A stretch of DNA of 64,000 nt from Chlamydiota bacterium (GCA_021772435.1 JAJFLZ010000037.1:1-64000); one strand, 5' to 3'. Positions 17,859-26,718 are shown, counted from the stretch's first letter. The notes: a model not told the origin generated them from the sequence alone. Numbers and translations are program-made.

Positions 17859-18020
17859 CTGACCTTACGCACAGAGGTGGGTTCAGATGCGCAAGTGGAG
17901 GCGCCAAGATACAAAGATGACAACGAGGCAAACTCCAAAGAGTTTGGTGAGGAAGATGCCGTAGATTGGTGCCTGCTAACCCGCAGATGAATCCAGATAT
18001 GCGCGTAAGGTCAGTTATTG
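17853..18020. mobile_element. MITE-like element, 158 bp, with 5-bp target duplication
   Basis: The element spans 17858-18015 and is flanked on both sides by TATTG (17853-17857 and 18016-18020). Its ends are inverted repeats: ACTGACCTTACGC at the left and GCGTAAGGTCAGT at the right (13 bp perfect; 15 of 16 if extended one mismatch inward). The interior has no transposase. Removing the element and one TATTG rejoins the cysJ and ispF ends in one short convergent overlap, with both stops still in place. It is thus a non-autonomous insertion that landed exactly between two essential-type genes. The parent transposon family is not identified. The folded ends could act as a bidirectional terminator for the two genes. 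Confidence 0.8.
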
Positions 18021-18479
18021 AGCAGTTAAAATACACAAGCACTGCAAACCTAAGCCTTTGCCAAAATCTGTTAGCTCATCACCAGATGTAAACGTCAAAC
18101 CAACTTGAGATAACTTGAGATCTAAAATACTCGCTACTGATTGCCTAATTTCGTCACTGCGAGATTGCATACGTGGCTGTTTGGCTTCAACAGAAAGGGC
18201 CACATGAACAATGGTTTGATTGAGCGTTTTCAAAGCTTTTTCAACATAAGCCTTGCTGTCAGTGATTCCATCGATGCACATTTCATTTGCAACGCCTCCT
18301 AAAATTGGAACACCTGAAATTGATGTGATCGCGTTGCAAATCGCGTGTAAAATGACATCGCCATCCGAATTTGCATCCAGACCTGGCACATCATCGAATG
18401 AGACAGCCCCAATCACAAATTTTTTATCTGTGCGCTCTTTTAAAAACCGGTGACTATCTTGCCCTATTCCTACAATCAT
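18015..18479 (-). CDS. ispF: 2-C-methyl-D-erythritol 2,4-cyclodiphosphate synthase
   Basis: Fifth enzyme of the MEP isoprenoid pathway; it cyclises CDP-methylerythritol 2-phosphate and releases CMP. The 154-residue protein has the zinc ligands in GIGQDSHRF (Asp8, His10), LDANSDGDVILHAICNAI (the Asp-Gly-Asp and His segment), and the C-terminal TSGDELTDFGKGLGLQC, which fits the family's TT-E-LGF-G-G-I-A region with substitutions. Length is normal. Its UAA stop is completed by the last base of the MITE-like element; before insertion it would have been UAG. Isoprenoids from this pathway feed UppS encoded at 4.4 kb. Confidence 0.92.
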   Translation of the reverse strand: MIVGIGQDSHRFLKERTDKKFVIGAVSFDDVPGLDANSDGDVILHAICNAITSISGVPILGGVANEMCIDGITDSKAYVEKALKTLNQTIVHVALSVEAKQPRMQSRSDEIRQSVASILDLKLSQVGLTFTSGDELTDFGKGLGLQCLCILTAQ

Positions 18480-18520
18480 GTATTTAGGCTATCATAAGCA
18501 AAACTACCTAATCAAGTGCC

Positions 18521-19537
18521 ATGCCAATACTACACATCGCCAACACGCAATTTGAACGAGAACTCCTTTGCCCAAGTGAGCTTAAGGCATCATTTTCCAG
18601 CCAGTCATTTCACATTCAACTTCAATTTCTCCCCTTTCTCTATGCAAGCCCAGAAGATTTTGTTCTTCTATTTCACAAACCCGATAAGCATTATTTTGAA
18701 TCTCTAAAGCAGATCAGACCAGCCTATCCCAAACCGATCTACTTTGATGAGCTAAATTTAGACGGTATAACGCACATTGAGAGCTGGGGAGCCTCTTTAG
18801 CTATTCAAGCTTGGGCTGGTAAGCATCATATTAAATACCGCATTCCGGATCTCGCGATTGTAAAACAGTTAGCTGCAAAATCGTTTACTTTTTCTCAGGT
18901 GCCAAAATTACCAAATGCAAAAGCTTTACATAGCGAAGAAAAATTAAACGCGTGGTTAGATTTAGATTTTTGGCCTAAAGTACTAAAAGCCAACTACGGG
19001 ACTGCGGGCAGAGGGCACCGCATCATCCAATGTAAAACCGCTTTACATCTGCAGGATCTTCTAAAATTTTGTCATCAGGAATGGCAACGAGGTGATGCTG
19101 TCATTGGAGAACCGTGGGTAGAGAAGCAATGTGATTATAGTTCTCAATGGACCATTGGTCAAACAATTGAATACCTCGGATCAACAATCATGGAATGTAA
19201 TAGATTTGGCACCTATCGTGGATCACAAGTTTCAAAAGATTCGTTTTTTGACATGCACATGCCGCTTCTTGAACAAGCAAAAAAACTTGGGTTTTTTGGA
19301 CAGATAGGAATCGATGGCTTTACATATGACGGCGGCGAACATATAACAGAAATCAATCCTCGCAAAACGATGGGTTGGGTGGCTCTTGAATTATCACGTA
19401 TTTTAAAACAGCCGCAACTAAAGATGACATTTGTCAAATCAAAAGATGCTCAAACACCTTTATTGCCATTTCAAGTCGATGGATTACCGCTCTTTAAAAT
19501 GCAGCTTGACTTAATGAACGCTGCAATGGTTAATTAA
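18521..19537 (+). CDS. ATP-grasp domain protein of unknown substrate
   Basis: Likely an ATP-dependent carboxylate-amine (or similar) ligase. The 338 residues show an N-terminal Rossmann-like part, then the ATP-grasp fold: WPKVLKANYGTAGRGHRI near residues 147-166 (ATP-binding Lys and glycine-rich loop), VIGEPWVEKQCDYSSQW near 195-211, and GIDGFTYDGGEHITEINPRK near 262-281 with the metal-binding Glu-x-Asn. The substrate cannot be read from sequence. It lies 4 bp upstream of murA and may be co-transcribed with it, which could hint at an envelope role. A dispersed 19-bp palindrome lies inside the coding sequence at 19030. Confidence 0.72.
   Translation: MPILHIANTQFERELLCPSELKASFSSQSFHIQLQFLPFLYASPEDFVLLFHKPDKHYFESLKQIRPAYPKPIYFDELNLDGITHIESWGASLAIQAWAGKHHIKYRIPDLAIVKQLAAKSFTFSQVPKLPNAKALHSEEKLNAWLDLDFWPKVLKANYGTAGRGHRIIQCKTALHLQDLLKFCHQEWQRGDAVIGEPWVEKQCDYSSQWTIGQTIEYLGSTIMECNRFGTYRGSQVSKDSFFDMHMPLLEQAKKLGFFGQIGIDGFTYDGGEHITEINPRKTMGWVALELSRILKQPQLKMTFVKSKDAQTPLLPFQVDGLPLFKMQLDLMNAAMVN
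19030..19048 (-). repeat. Dispersed 19-bp palindrome, copy 1 (inside ATP-grasp gene)
   Basis: ATGTAAAACCGCTTTACAT, the exact reverse complement of copies 2 and 4. Arms ATGTAAA/TTTACAT flank a 5-bp centre. It is read as codons within QCKTALHL of the ATP-grasp protein, so it is kept inside a functioning gene. Confidence 0.85.
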
Positions 19538-19541
19538 GGGC

Positions 19542-20897
19542 ATGGATGTTCTAAAAATCAATGGCCAAAAACCCTTAGAAGGTAGAGTCAGAGTCGCTGG
19601 CGCGAAAAACGCCATCACAAAAATGCTCGTCGCCTCACTTTTATCGGATAAACGCTGCATCTTTTTCAACGTTCCCACAATTTCTGAAGTTGAAGTCACA
19701 ATTGATCTATTAAAAGAAATCGGTTCAGAAATCATTTGGGATAAAGAAAACGGTATCATTGAAATTGTCACAAAAGAGCTAAAATCGACCTACATTCCAC
19801 AAAGGTTCTCTGGATCAAATCGCATTCCCATCTTGATGATTGGAGCTTTGCTAGCGCGCACTGATGAAGATATTATTGTACCTACTGTCGGTGGTTGTAA
19901 AATTGGCAAGCGCCCCGTTGATTTTCACATCAAAGCCCTAGAGTCTCTTGGAGCAACCATTGAGCTGCGCGAGATGAAAAAAGAAGGCGCTTATTTTGCA
20001 AGAGCCCACGATGGATTAAAGGGAACCATCATCAATCTGCCTTACCCTTCAGTCGGTGCTACAGAAAACACGATTTTAGCAGCCTGCCGAGCAAAAGGCA
20101 CAACAGTTATCAAAAACGCCGCCATCGAACCTGAAATCATTGACCTTATTCTATTTTTACAAAACTTAGGCGTTATCATTCACGTCGATGCGGACCGTAC
20201 AATTCATGTGCAAGAAACCAAAACATTTTATGAGGTTGAGCACACTGTCATATCAGATCGCATTGAAGCTGCCTCTTTTGGCATGGCAGCTATCGGCACA
20301 AAAGGGCACATCTTTGTAGAAGGCGCCGATCAAGCCCATCTGATGATTTTTCTAAACAAACTAAGAGAAATCGGTGGCGGCTATCACGTAAAAAAAGATG
20401 GCATAGAATTCTTTTATCAAGGTCCCCTTAAAGGCGGCTTGCATTTAGAGACTGATGTACACCCGGGGTTTTTAACCGACTGGCAACAGCCATTTGTCCT
20501 TTTACTTACACAAGCAAAAGGCACATCGGTGATTCATGAAACTGTCTACGAGAACCGCTTTGGCTATACAGACATGCTAAAAAAAATGGGTGCTGATCTA
20601 TCGCTCTTTTCCCAATGCCTCGGTGGAAGAGCCTGCCGTTTTGCCGAGCTTAATTACCAGCACAGTTTAATTATCCGGGGCCCCACACCTCTTACACCTT
20701 GCGACATCGCTATCCCAGACCTGCGTGCTGGTTTTGCCTACGTGATGGCAGCACTGACCGCCCCTGGCACCAGCCACATTTCCAATTTACATTTTCTCGA
20801 CCGCGGCTACGAAAATGTCGAAACTAAACTATCAGCACTCGGTGCCGATATCAGCCGAGTCCCTCAAACCGAACCAGCCCTAGCATCCGTTAACTAA
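19542..20897 (+). CDS. murA: UDP-N-acetylglucosamine 1-carboxyvinyltransferase
   Basis: First committed step of peptidoglycan synthesis: transfers enolpyruvate from PEP to UDP-GlcNAc. The 451-residue protein has the inside-out alpha/beta barrel signatures: GAKNAITKMLVASLL near the N-terminus (Lys in the active site), the catalytic loop GGCKIGKRPVDFH with Cys119, and FLTDWQQPFVLLLTQAKG and HFLDRGYENVETKL in the second half. Cys at this place is the usual residue targeted by fosfomycin; Chlamydia trachomatis has Asp at position 119. It is 4 bp downstream of the ATP-grasp gene. In Chlamydia murA is next to argS; here a secreted glycosidase-like gene lies between them. Confidence 0.95.
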   Translation: MDVLKINGQKPLEGRVRVAGAKNAITKMLVASLLSDKRCIFFNVPTISEVEVTIDLLKEIGSEIIWDKENGIIEIVTKELKSTYIPQRFSGSNRIPILMIGALLARTDEDIIVPTVGGCKIGKRPVDFHIKALESLGATIELREMKKEGAYFARAHDGLKGTIINLPYPSVGATENTILAACRAKGTTVIKNAAIEPEIIDLILFLQNLGVIIHVDADRTIHVQETKTFYEVEHTVISDRIEAASFGMAAIGTKGHIFVEGADQAHLMIFLNKLREIGGGYHVKKDGIEFFYQGPLKGGLHLETDVHPGFLTDWQQPFVLLLTQAKGTSVIHETVYENRFGYTDMLKKMGADLSLFSQCLGGRACRFAELNYQHSLIIRGPTPLTPCDIAIPDLRAGFAYVMAALTAPGTSHISNLHFLDRGYENVETKLSALGADISRVPQTEPALASVN

Positions 20898-22495
20898 TGC
20901 TTGTGTGCTGCTTGGGCATCTTTTAAAGCCATTTGAAGTGCAGCAGTAGCCCAGCTCAATGGACAAATGGGTGACGGCAAAGCAGTGATTTGCCCGTGAA
21001 TATCTACAAAATTAATGCTTTCAGCTAGCTGCCATTCTGGCAGTTTCTCACCGCTTGCAGAGACGCTCTTTGGCCCTGTTAACTGCCCAAGCACCCGTTT
21101 TAGATGTACATCTCCCTCTTGCAAATAATACTGTTTTGCAAAAGGATCTGTTTCCATTTGTGATAGCTGGTAGTAGATAGATGCAAAATTGGCGTCAAAA
21201 AACCATTGAGCATCGAGCGGCTGTTGATTGGGCATATAGCCTTTTTGAAAGCGCGTAATAAATTGCTTTTCTTTTGTATTTGAGCCCAATATTTTAGACG
21301 TCATTTCAGAAGAGATCCAGTAATTACGAGCTTGATAGGCATCATCGTGGTAACGATTGACACCATACGGACCAACCAAACTTTTTGTTATATTCAGAAT
21401 TTGTTTGATGCGTTCTGCGTTATGATAATAAGGAGTATGTTCAACTAGACAGAGAAAAAGAAGAGCGATATCAGCTTGCCGGTTATAACCTTCAATGCTA
21501 GGAGCTTCTCCACCAAGGCTTAGATTATACTCAACTCGCCTTATTCCATCTTCGTATAGCGTATTGATGTTGCTTTGCGATAAGGCCTGATTAATTGTAG
21601 GGCGCAGCATGGAGTATTGCCTGCCAAGGGCTTGTACCCCTCTTGCAAAATCCATCTGATGTCCGAACACATCTATCATGCGTTTGACACCGGCTGCTAC
21701 AAGTCCTGCCGATGATGCATTATAAAGCGGAACCTCTTCCCACGGCCCGACATCTTTTCTCTTTGCATAATTCAGAGCTGTAAAAAAAACAGGGAATAAA
21801 GCCAGCGATTCATAATCATTTTCTGATAGCTCATCAATTGGTAAAATATTTGATGTCACTGCATCGGACAGTGCGAGCAAAAATAGTCCATGTGAATCAA
21901 ATTGATTGTGATTCCATACCTGATCATCACCCTGGATCTGATGGTGACTAAGCGAATCTTTCGAAAATCGAATGAGTGGCAAAGCCATGCAGTTATTTGC
22001 AATTTCTGGATGCATGATCACATTGATAAAACGCTTTCTTTGCGCGCTGTAAAACCGAAGAAGGCTCTGAATGAGCCTTTTTGCATCAGCTGGGTGATCG
22101 ATTTTTAATCCATAATAATGCCAACAAGCGTCTCGCACCCAGATTGCAGAATAATTCGTTGTGTCTAGCTCCCCCTCTCGCTTGCGAACAGAGGCCATCG
22201 TAAAACCTTCTTTTGTCAAAGGAATGCGCAGGTGTGGTTTGAGAGTTTGACTAATTATAGCAATGCGATCTGCGTTGAGAGGTTGCTCTAGCCAAGGCAA
22301 AACCTTGGGATGGAAAAAATAAACAAAATTTCCTTCAGGAATCCCTGCGCATTCGGCTTGACTCAATCCCTGTTGCAAAAGACGACTGCGATTAAGCGAG
22401 GTCTCTTGAGGAGTGGGAAAATATGCAAAAACAGCTGATGTAAATAATACGCATGTTAAGCACAAATGTCTCATGATATTCACCATAAGCATCAT
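20894..22495 (-). CDS. Secreted six-hairpin (alpha/alpha)6 glycoside-hydrolase-like protein
   Basis: The protein of up to 533 residues has a signal peptide (MRHLCLTCVLFTSAVFA; the ATG at 22474 is the likelier start as GGTGA precedes it). The mature part resembles glucoamylase (GH15) and phosphorylase-kinase-type helical barrels: SAIWVRDACWHYYGL near 118-132, VWNHNQFDSHGLFLLALSDA near 197-216, and SIEGYNRQADIALLFLCL near 332-349. These are the places where that fold carries substrate-binding aromatic and acidic residues. It would act in the periplasm or outside the cell on an alpha-glucan-like or other polysaccharide; the substrate is not known. It follows argS by 15 bp and its stop interlocks with murA by 4 bp. 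Confidence 0.55.
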   Translation of the reverse strand: MMLMVNIMRHLCLTCVLFTSAVFAYFPTPQETSLNRSRLLQQGLSQAECAGIPEGNFVYFFHPKVLPWLEQPLNADRIAIISQTLKPHLRIPLTKEGFTMASVRKREGELDTTNYSAIWVRDACWHYYGLKIDHPADAKRLIQSLLRFYSAQRKRFINVIMHPEIANNCMALPLIRFSKDSLSHHQIQGDDQVWNHNQFDSHGLFLLALSDAVTSNILPIDELSENDYESLALFPVFFTALNYAKRKDVGPWEEVPLYNASSAGLVAAGVKRMIDVFGHQMDFARGVQALGRQYSMLRPTINQALSQSNINTLYEDGIRRVEYNLSLGGEAPSIEGYNRQADIALLFLCLVEHTPYYHNAERIKQILNITKSLVGPYGVNRYHDDAYQARNYWISSEMTSKILGSNTKEKQFITRFQKGYMPNQQPLDAQWFFDANFASIYYQLSQMETDPFAKQYYLQEGDVHLKRVLGQLTGPKSVSASGEKLPEWQLAESINFVDIHGQITALPSPICPLSWATAALQMALKDAQAAHKH

Positions 22496-22510
22496 TGATT
22501 TTTTTACAAC

Positions 22511-24205
22511 TTACATCTTGTCGAGTGTTTTGAGGCCGAGAATGTTTAAGCCAGCAGAGAGCACCTGACCAGTTAGTTCAGAGAGGGCTAATCTTTCTGA
22601 TTCTTCTGGTGTACCTTCAACATGGCAATCGCGAAAAAATGCATGGAATTTTTCAGATAGCTCATAGAGATAATCTGTTAAGCGGTTGGGCAGTAGCTCG
22701 CGGCTCATGGTTTCTAACGTTTCACCAAAGCGTCTAATATGTAAACCCAGAGAAATTTCGGATGGATGCTTAAGGGCAATCTTAGGTGTGATATCTTTAT
22801 TAATGCGACGCTTGATGCCTTGAATGCGCACATAGGCGTAAAGCAAGAAGGCTGCTGTATTGCCTTCGAATTTGAGCATACGATCGTAGCTGAAGGTATA
22901 ATCTTTGGTGCGTAAGCACGATAAATCAGCGTACTTAACAGCATCGATGCCAAGAATTTTAGCCATTTGATGTCTTTCATCTGAATCTAAATCAGGCAGG
23001 CGCTCTTGGAAAATTTCTTCTGCTTTTTGCACAGCAGTATTTAATAGATCGATGAGTTTTTCGGTTTCCCCTTCACGCGTTTTAAACTTTTTGCCAGATG
23101 CTGATAAAACAACACCAAATGTCACATGTTCAAATTGATCTTTTAAAAAGCCTGCTTTTTTGGCTGCTGCTTCGATCATCTGAAAATGGAGTTTTTGCCC
23201 ATTATCAGTCACAACAATGATGCGATCTGCTTTTTCTTCATGGACGCGGTGTTTCATCGCTGCCATGTCAGTTGTGGAATAGTTAAATCCACCATCCGAT
23301 TTTTGAATAATCATCGGGAAGGGGTTTCCATCCTGTCCTTTAAAACCATCTAAAAATATGCATTTTGCTCCGTCAGAGACAGTGACCATGCCTTTGGACT
23401 TAAGATCTGACACAGTATCAGCAAGGTAAGGGTTATAAAACGATTCGCCACGCATGGTTAGTTTAACATCGAGTAGGCCGTAGATTTCTTCAAATGCCTG
23501 GCGTGAAATATCGCAAATAGCTTCCCATGCAGAAATAGACTCAAGATCGCCTCCTTGCAGGGCAACAACTTCTTTTTGAGCACGGCTTTTAAAGTCCGGA
23601 TCTTCGTCAAATCTCTTTTTTGAGGCTTTATACCACTCCATCAATTGGAAGAGCTCAGCATTTCTTGTGCCGGATAAAACATCAGAAGCATTTTCTTTCA
23701 TATAACAAATGAGCATGCCAAATTGTGTTCCCCAGTCGCCAACGTGATTGAGGCGTAACACATCATGACCCAAAAATTCAAAAAGCCTTGCTAAGGCATC
23801 TCCAATAATAGTCGAACGCAAGTGACCCACATGGAGCTCTTTAGCGATGTTTGGTGATGAAAATTCAACGATAATACGCTGGGATTTGATCTCTGGGGCG
23901 CCAAAACGAGGGTCACCCATTTGTTTGATCAGCTCCTCAGACAAAAAACCAGGGCTTAAAATGATGTTGATAAATCCAGGACCCGCAATCTCTAGTTTTT
24001 CAATGGCCTCTGAATCAAGATGGTCAATGATTTTTTGAGCAAGCTCTCGTGGGTTGCATTTTGCAGCCTTGGCTAGCTTTAGGGCGTCATTACATTGATA
24101 GTGAGCATGTGAACTTGTGGTAATCTCAGGAATAATAGATTCGCCGCATGCAGCCAAAATGGCTTTTGCGGCTAAATCCTGAAGTTTTTTTTGCAATGTT
24201 TGCAT
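22511..24205 (-). CDS. argS: Arginyl-tRNA synthetase
   Basis: Class I synthetase charging tRNA-Arg, a tRNA that is itself encoded at 50.8 kb. The 564-residue sequence has the N-terminal Add1 domain, the HIGH motif HVGH in PNIAKELHVGHLRSTIIGD (near residues 115-133), the tRNA-interacting region with TKDYTFSYDRML, and the DALR anticodon-binding C-terminal domain (from about 450) ending GLNILGLKTLDKM. KMSKS is replaced by a degenerate KFKTREG, normal for ArgRS. It is 2 bp downstream of the leucine dehydrogenase gene. Confidence 0.96.
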   Translation of the reverse strand: MQTLQKKLQDLAAKAILAACGESIIPEITTSSHAHYQCNDALKLAKAAKCNPRELAQKIIDHLDSEAIEKLEIAGPGFINIILSPGFLSEELIKQMGDPRFGAPEIKSQRIIVEFSSPNIAKELHVGHLRSTIIGDALARLFEFLGHDVLRLNHVGDWGTQFGMLICYMKENASDVLSGTRNAELFQLMEWYKASKKRFDEDPDFKSRAQKEVVALQGGDLESISAWEAICDISRQAFEEIYGLLDVKLTMRGESFYNPYLADTVSDLKSKGMVTVSDGAKCIFLDGFKGQDGNPFPMIIQKSDGGFNYSTTDMAAMKHRVHEEKADRIIVVTDNGQKLHFQMIEAAAKKAGFLKDQFEHVTFGVVLSASGKKFKTREGETEKLIDLLNTAVQKAEEIFQERLPDLDSDERHQMAKILGIDAVKYADLSCLRTKDYTFSYDRMLKFEGNTAAFLLYAYVRIQGIKRRINKDITPKIALKHPSEISLGLHIRRFGETLETMSRELLPNRLTDYLYELSEKFHAFFRDCHVEGTPEESERLALSELTGQVLSAGLNILGLKTLDKM

Positions 24206-24207
24206 GT

Positions 24208-25317
24208 TTAGTCGTGATGGAAAACAAGTTGGCTACCGCGTTTACCAACGCCATAGCGCAAACGATAACTAGCAAGCTCTACAGCCGCCTGATGTGTCGA
24301 ACATTTGTTATCCTTTGAGATTTCGAAAATCGTGAGAAGTTGCTCGTAAATCGTGTCGATTTTATCACGAGCAAGAACTGGGTTATAGCCTTCGGGCTCG
24401 ATTTCAAAAGATACGTTGATCAACCCGCCTGAATTAATGAGAAAATCAGGTGCGTAGATGATACCGTGTTGAATCAAATCGATCGCGTGATTGTCACTCT
24501 GCAGTTGGTTATTCGCAGCACCTGCAACGGCTCGGCAATTCAACTTAGGGATTGTGACACTATTTAAAATACCTCCCATAGCACAAGGAGCAAGAATGTC
24601 ACATTTTACCGAAAGAATTTCATCCGGCGAACACACTGTGGCTGCGTATTTTTTTGCGAGTCTTTCCGCTTTTTCATTATCTCGATCACACACAATCAGG
24701 CGAGCTCCAGCCCAAAAAAGATGTTCTGCTAAAGCCTCTCCAACAGCGCCAAGCCCCTGAATGGCGATCGTTTTTCCCTGCAATAAGTCAGAACCATAGG
24801 CATGCTGAGCTACTGATTGAATACCGCGAAATACTCCGTATGCCGTAAAAGGCGATGGGTTACCACTTGATTTAGGATGCGCTAGCCCCACAACATATTC
24901 CGTCTCTTCGCGAACGTATTTAAGATGCTCTTCTGTACAACCCATATCTTCTGAGCAGATGTATGTTCCCTCTAGCTGATTGACAACTCTACCGAAAGCT
25001 CTAAGCTGGTCTGGGGTTATATGATGTTTAGGATCTGCGATAATAACGCTCTTTCCGCCGCCAAGACCAAGTCCTGAAACAGCCGCTTTGTAAGTCATTC
25101 CTTTAGAAAGACGTAATACGTCAAATAGTGCTTCATCCCAATTAGCATAAGGAAAAATACGCGTACCACCCAGGGCTGGCCCAAGTGTAGGATCGTGAAT
25201 AGCGATGAGGGCTTTCAATCCTGATTTTGGATCGTGAATTTTAATAATTCTCTCGTATCCAGGGATATCGATTTCTTCTAATGCGATTTGCTCTTGAGTG
25301 ACTGTTTTCATAAGCAA
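24208..25317 (-). CDS. ldh: Leucine/branched-chain amino acid dehydrogenase
   Basis: NAD-dependent oxidative deamination of leucine and similar amino acids (or the reverse). The 369-residue protein has the Glu/Leu/Phe/Val dehydrogenase signature with the catalytic Lys in LSKGMTYKAAVSGLGLGGGKSVI, the NAD-binding GLGAVGEALAEHLFWAGARL followed by Asp, and PCAMGGILNSVTIPKLNCRAVAGAANNQL. Length fits the leucine dehydrogenase group rather than glutamate dehydrogenase (about 410-450). AGGA lies 6 nt upstream of its ATG. A 23-bp inverted repeat lies in its leader. It heads the ldh-argS-glycosidase unit. Confidence 0.88.
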   Translation of the reverse strand: MLMKTVTQEQIALEEIDIPGYERIIKIHDPKSGLKALIAIHDPTLGPALGGTRIFPYANWDEALFDVLRLSKGMTYKAAVSGLGLGGGKSVIIADPKHHITPDQLRAFGRVVNQLEGTYICSEDMGCTEEHLKYVREETEYVVGLAHPKSSGNPSPFTAYGVFRGIQSVAQHAYGSDLLQGKTIAIQGLGAVGEALAEHLFWAGARLIVCDRDNEKAERLAKKYAATVCSPDEILSVKCDILAPCAMGGILNSVTIPKLNCRAVAGAANNQLQSDNHAIDLIQHGIIYAPDFLINSGGLINVSFEIEPEGYNPVLARDKIDTIYEQLLTIFEISKDNKCSTHQAAVELASYRLRYGVGKRGSQLVFHHD

Positions 25318-25347
25318 TCCTATTTTTTAAAACTAAAAATTCTCTTT

Positions 25348-25370
25348 AAAGATCATACCAGATGATCTTT
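25348..25370. promoter_or_regulatory. Inverted repeat in the ldh leader
   Basis: AAAGATCAT-ACCAG-ATGATCTTT is a perfect 9-bp inverted repeat 31-53 bp upstream of the ldh start. It may be an operator or an mRNA leader hairpin. The divergent gap 25318-25573 holds this site and the dispersed palindrome at 25470, and I see nothing else in it. Confidence 0.35.
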
Positions 25371-25469
25371 TAGAATTCAACCAGCATTTCTATCCCTATT
25401 CAACAGCCCGCGCCATATGAATCAAAAAATGATTTAATCCGTTGAGGCTATTGATTATAAACAACTTAA

Positions 25470-25498
25470 ATTAGATGTAAAGCGGTTTTACATCTAAT
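25470..25498 (+). repeat. Dispersed palindrome, copy 2 (intergenic, extended arms)
   Basis: The 19-bp core ATGTAAAGCGGTTTTACAT (25475-25493) is extended here by ATTAG and CTAAT to 12-bp perfect arms around GCGGT. The core is identical to the copy at 54383 and is the reverse complement of that at 19030. It lies in the divergent gap ldh/DUF2709, so it is not a normal terminator. Confidence 0.9.
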
Positions 25499-25573
25499 CG
25501 ATAAATACCTTGATCTTTAGGGGGTCTCTTAGGTAAAATTGAGCATTAGCAAATAAATTTTTAAAGGCAAGAC

Positions 25574-26296
25574 ATGGCAAAATTTGAGATTCCAGAAAAC
25601 CTAAAGCAAGAATTAAAGGATTTTTTAGAGGACGAGCAACAAGCTGATCTGGTCAGCACCTACCTGTTCTTTTTGGAAAAAAAACATAAACTTAGACCCG
25701 TATTGTACATTCGTGAAAAAACGATCTACAGCACTCCTGCTGAAGTTACAGATCGTTTGGGAGCAGAAGGCAAGCTATGGCGCGAAACGGAGATCAAGAT
25801 TCAATTTGGTCAGCCAAGCGTAAATGCGGAAACAAAACGCGTCTATATTTGCCCCTTTACAGGTAAAGTATTTGGAAACAACACTCACCCAAACCCTCAA
25901 GATGCCATTTACGACTGGGTGTCGAAATGTCCAGAAAATACCGAGCGTCATGATGGCCTAAAAGTTAAACGTTTTTTTATCTCTGAAGACCCGGAAGTGA
26001 TTAAAAATTATATTCAAAAAGGTAAAGACCCCATCACTAAAACCGTTTTCTCATCTGCGATTAGCGGCAAGTTATTCAATAGTAAAGACGGCGTGGTTGA
26101 TGATTTTGTAAAAAACCAATTGAAGCCACTATCTTTAAGCGAAGTACCAAGTCAAAATCGCTTTACAATCGATGAAAAACTTTTGGCCTTTATCCAAGAA
26201 CATCTCGAAGAGTCTAAAATCAATAGCTTTGTTGAGGCCCTAGGTAATTTTGCCGAGTTTAAAGAGCACGTAGAGCTTTGGCTAGAAGAAGCGTAA
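25574..26296 (+). CDS. Conserved chlamydial protein (DUF2709-type)
   Basis: Cytoplasmic protein of 240 residues that I recognise as the Chlamydiae-restricted DUF2709 group (C. trachomatis CT538 as I recall). Visible features are a KHKLRPVLYIREKTIYSTPAEV segment, a CPFTGKVFGNNTHPNPQDAIYDWVSKCPEN core with two cysteines (possible metal site), a second similar half with KDPITKTVFSSAISGKLFNS, and a helical C-terminus. The inner similarity of the TGKVFGN and ISGKLFNS halves suggests a duplicated fold. No enzyme function is known. AAAGG precedes the ATG. The next gene, tsaE, overlaps its end, as the neighbouring gene in Chlamydia also is tsaE. Confidence 0.75.
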   Translation: MAKFEIPENLKQELKDFLEDEQQADLVSTYLFFLEKKHKLRPVLYIREKTIYSTPAEVTDRLGAEGKLWRETEIKIQFGQPSVNAETKRVYICPFTGKVFGNNTHPNPQDAIYDWVSKCPENTERHDGLKVKRFFISEDPEVIKNYIQKGKDPITKTVFSSAISGKLFNSKDGVVDDFVKNQLKPLSLSEVPSQNRFTIDEKLLAFIQEHLEESKINSFVEALGNFAEFKEHVELWLEEA

Positions 26297-26718
26297 TTTC
26301 AGAAAATATTGAAGAAACTGCAAATCTTGCAATAGACCTAGCAAGAGAATTATCTCTCGGAGATATCGTCTGTTTTTTTGGGGATTTGGGTGCCGGTAAG
26401 ACAACTTTGATCAAAACGCTGGTTTCTAAACTAACAAACACACCGTTACATGACATCACGAGCCCAACTTTTAACTATTGCCAAACGTATGGAAATGTTC
26501 ATCACTTTGATCTCTACAGATTACAAACATCTAGGCAGTTTTTTGAGCTAGGTTTTGATGAATTTTTAGGTCATGGCGCGATTTGTTTGATCGAGTGGTC
26601 AGAAAGAATACAAGATGTGATTCCTCCACATGCATGGAAAATCACCATTGATGTGATAGGAAATAATAAGAGAAAAATTACGTATGAAACGCCTTCTTTT
26701 TCAACAAGGAACATTTGA
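26278..26718 (+). CDS. tsaE: tRNA N6-threonylcarbamoyladenosine biosynthesis ATPase TsaE
   Basis: ATPase that regenerates the TsaB-TsaD complex making t6A37 in ANN-decoding tRNAs. The 146-residue protein has the Walker A GDLGAGKTTLIK near residues 35-46, the switch with ITSPTFNYC, HFDLYRLQT, and a Walker-B-like CLIEWSERI. The likely start is TTG 26278, which overlaps DUF2709 by 19 bp; no ATG lies before the conserved core. Its end overlaps engB by 35 bp. Confidence 0.92.
   Translation: MARRSVISENIEETANLAIDLARELSLGDIVCFFGDLGAGKTTLIKTLVSKLTNTPLHDITSPTFNYCQTYGNVHHFDLYRLQTSRQFFELGFDEFLGHGAICLIEWSERIQDVIPPHAWKITIDVIGNNKRKITYETPSFSTRNI

Noticed and set aside
17812-18042. 76-codon minus-strand frame across the cysJ/ispF junction
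   Set aside because: It reads through the MITE-like element and into cysJ antisense; no ribosome site or recognisable domain.
18912-18935. ATGCAAAAGCTTTACAT inside the ATP-grasp gene near copy 1
   Set aside because: Two bases shorter at the centre and mismatched in the left arm; more likely chance in coding DNA.
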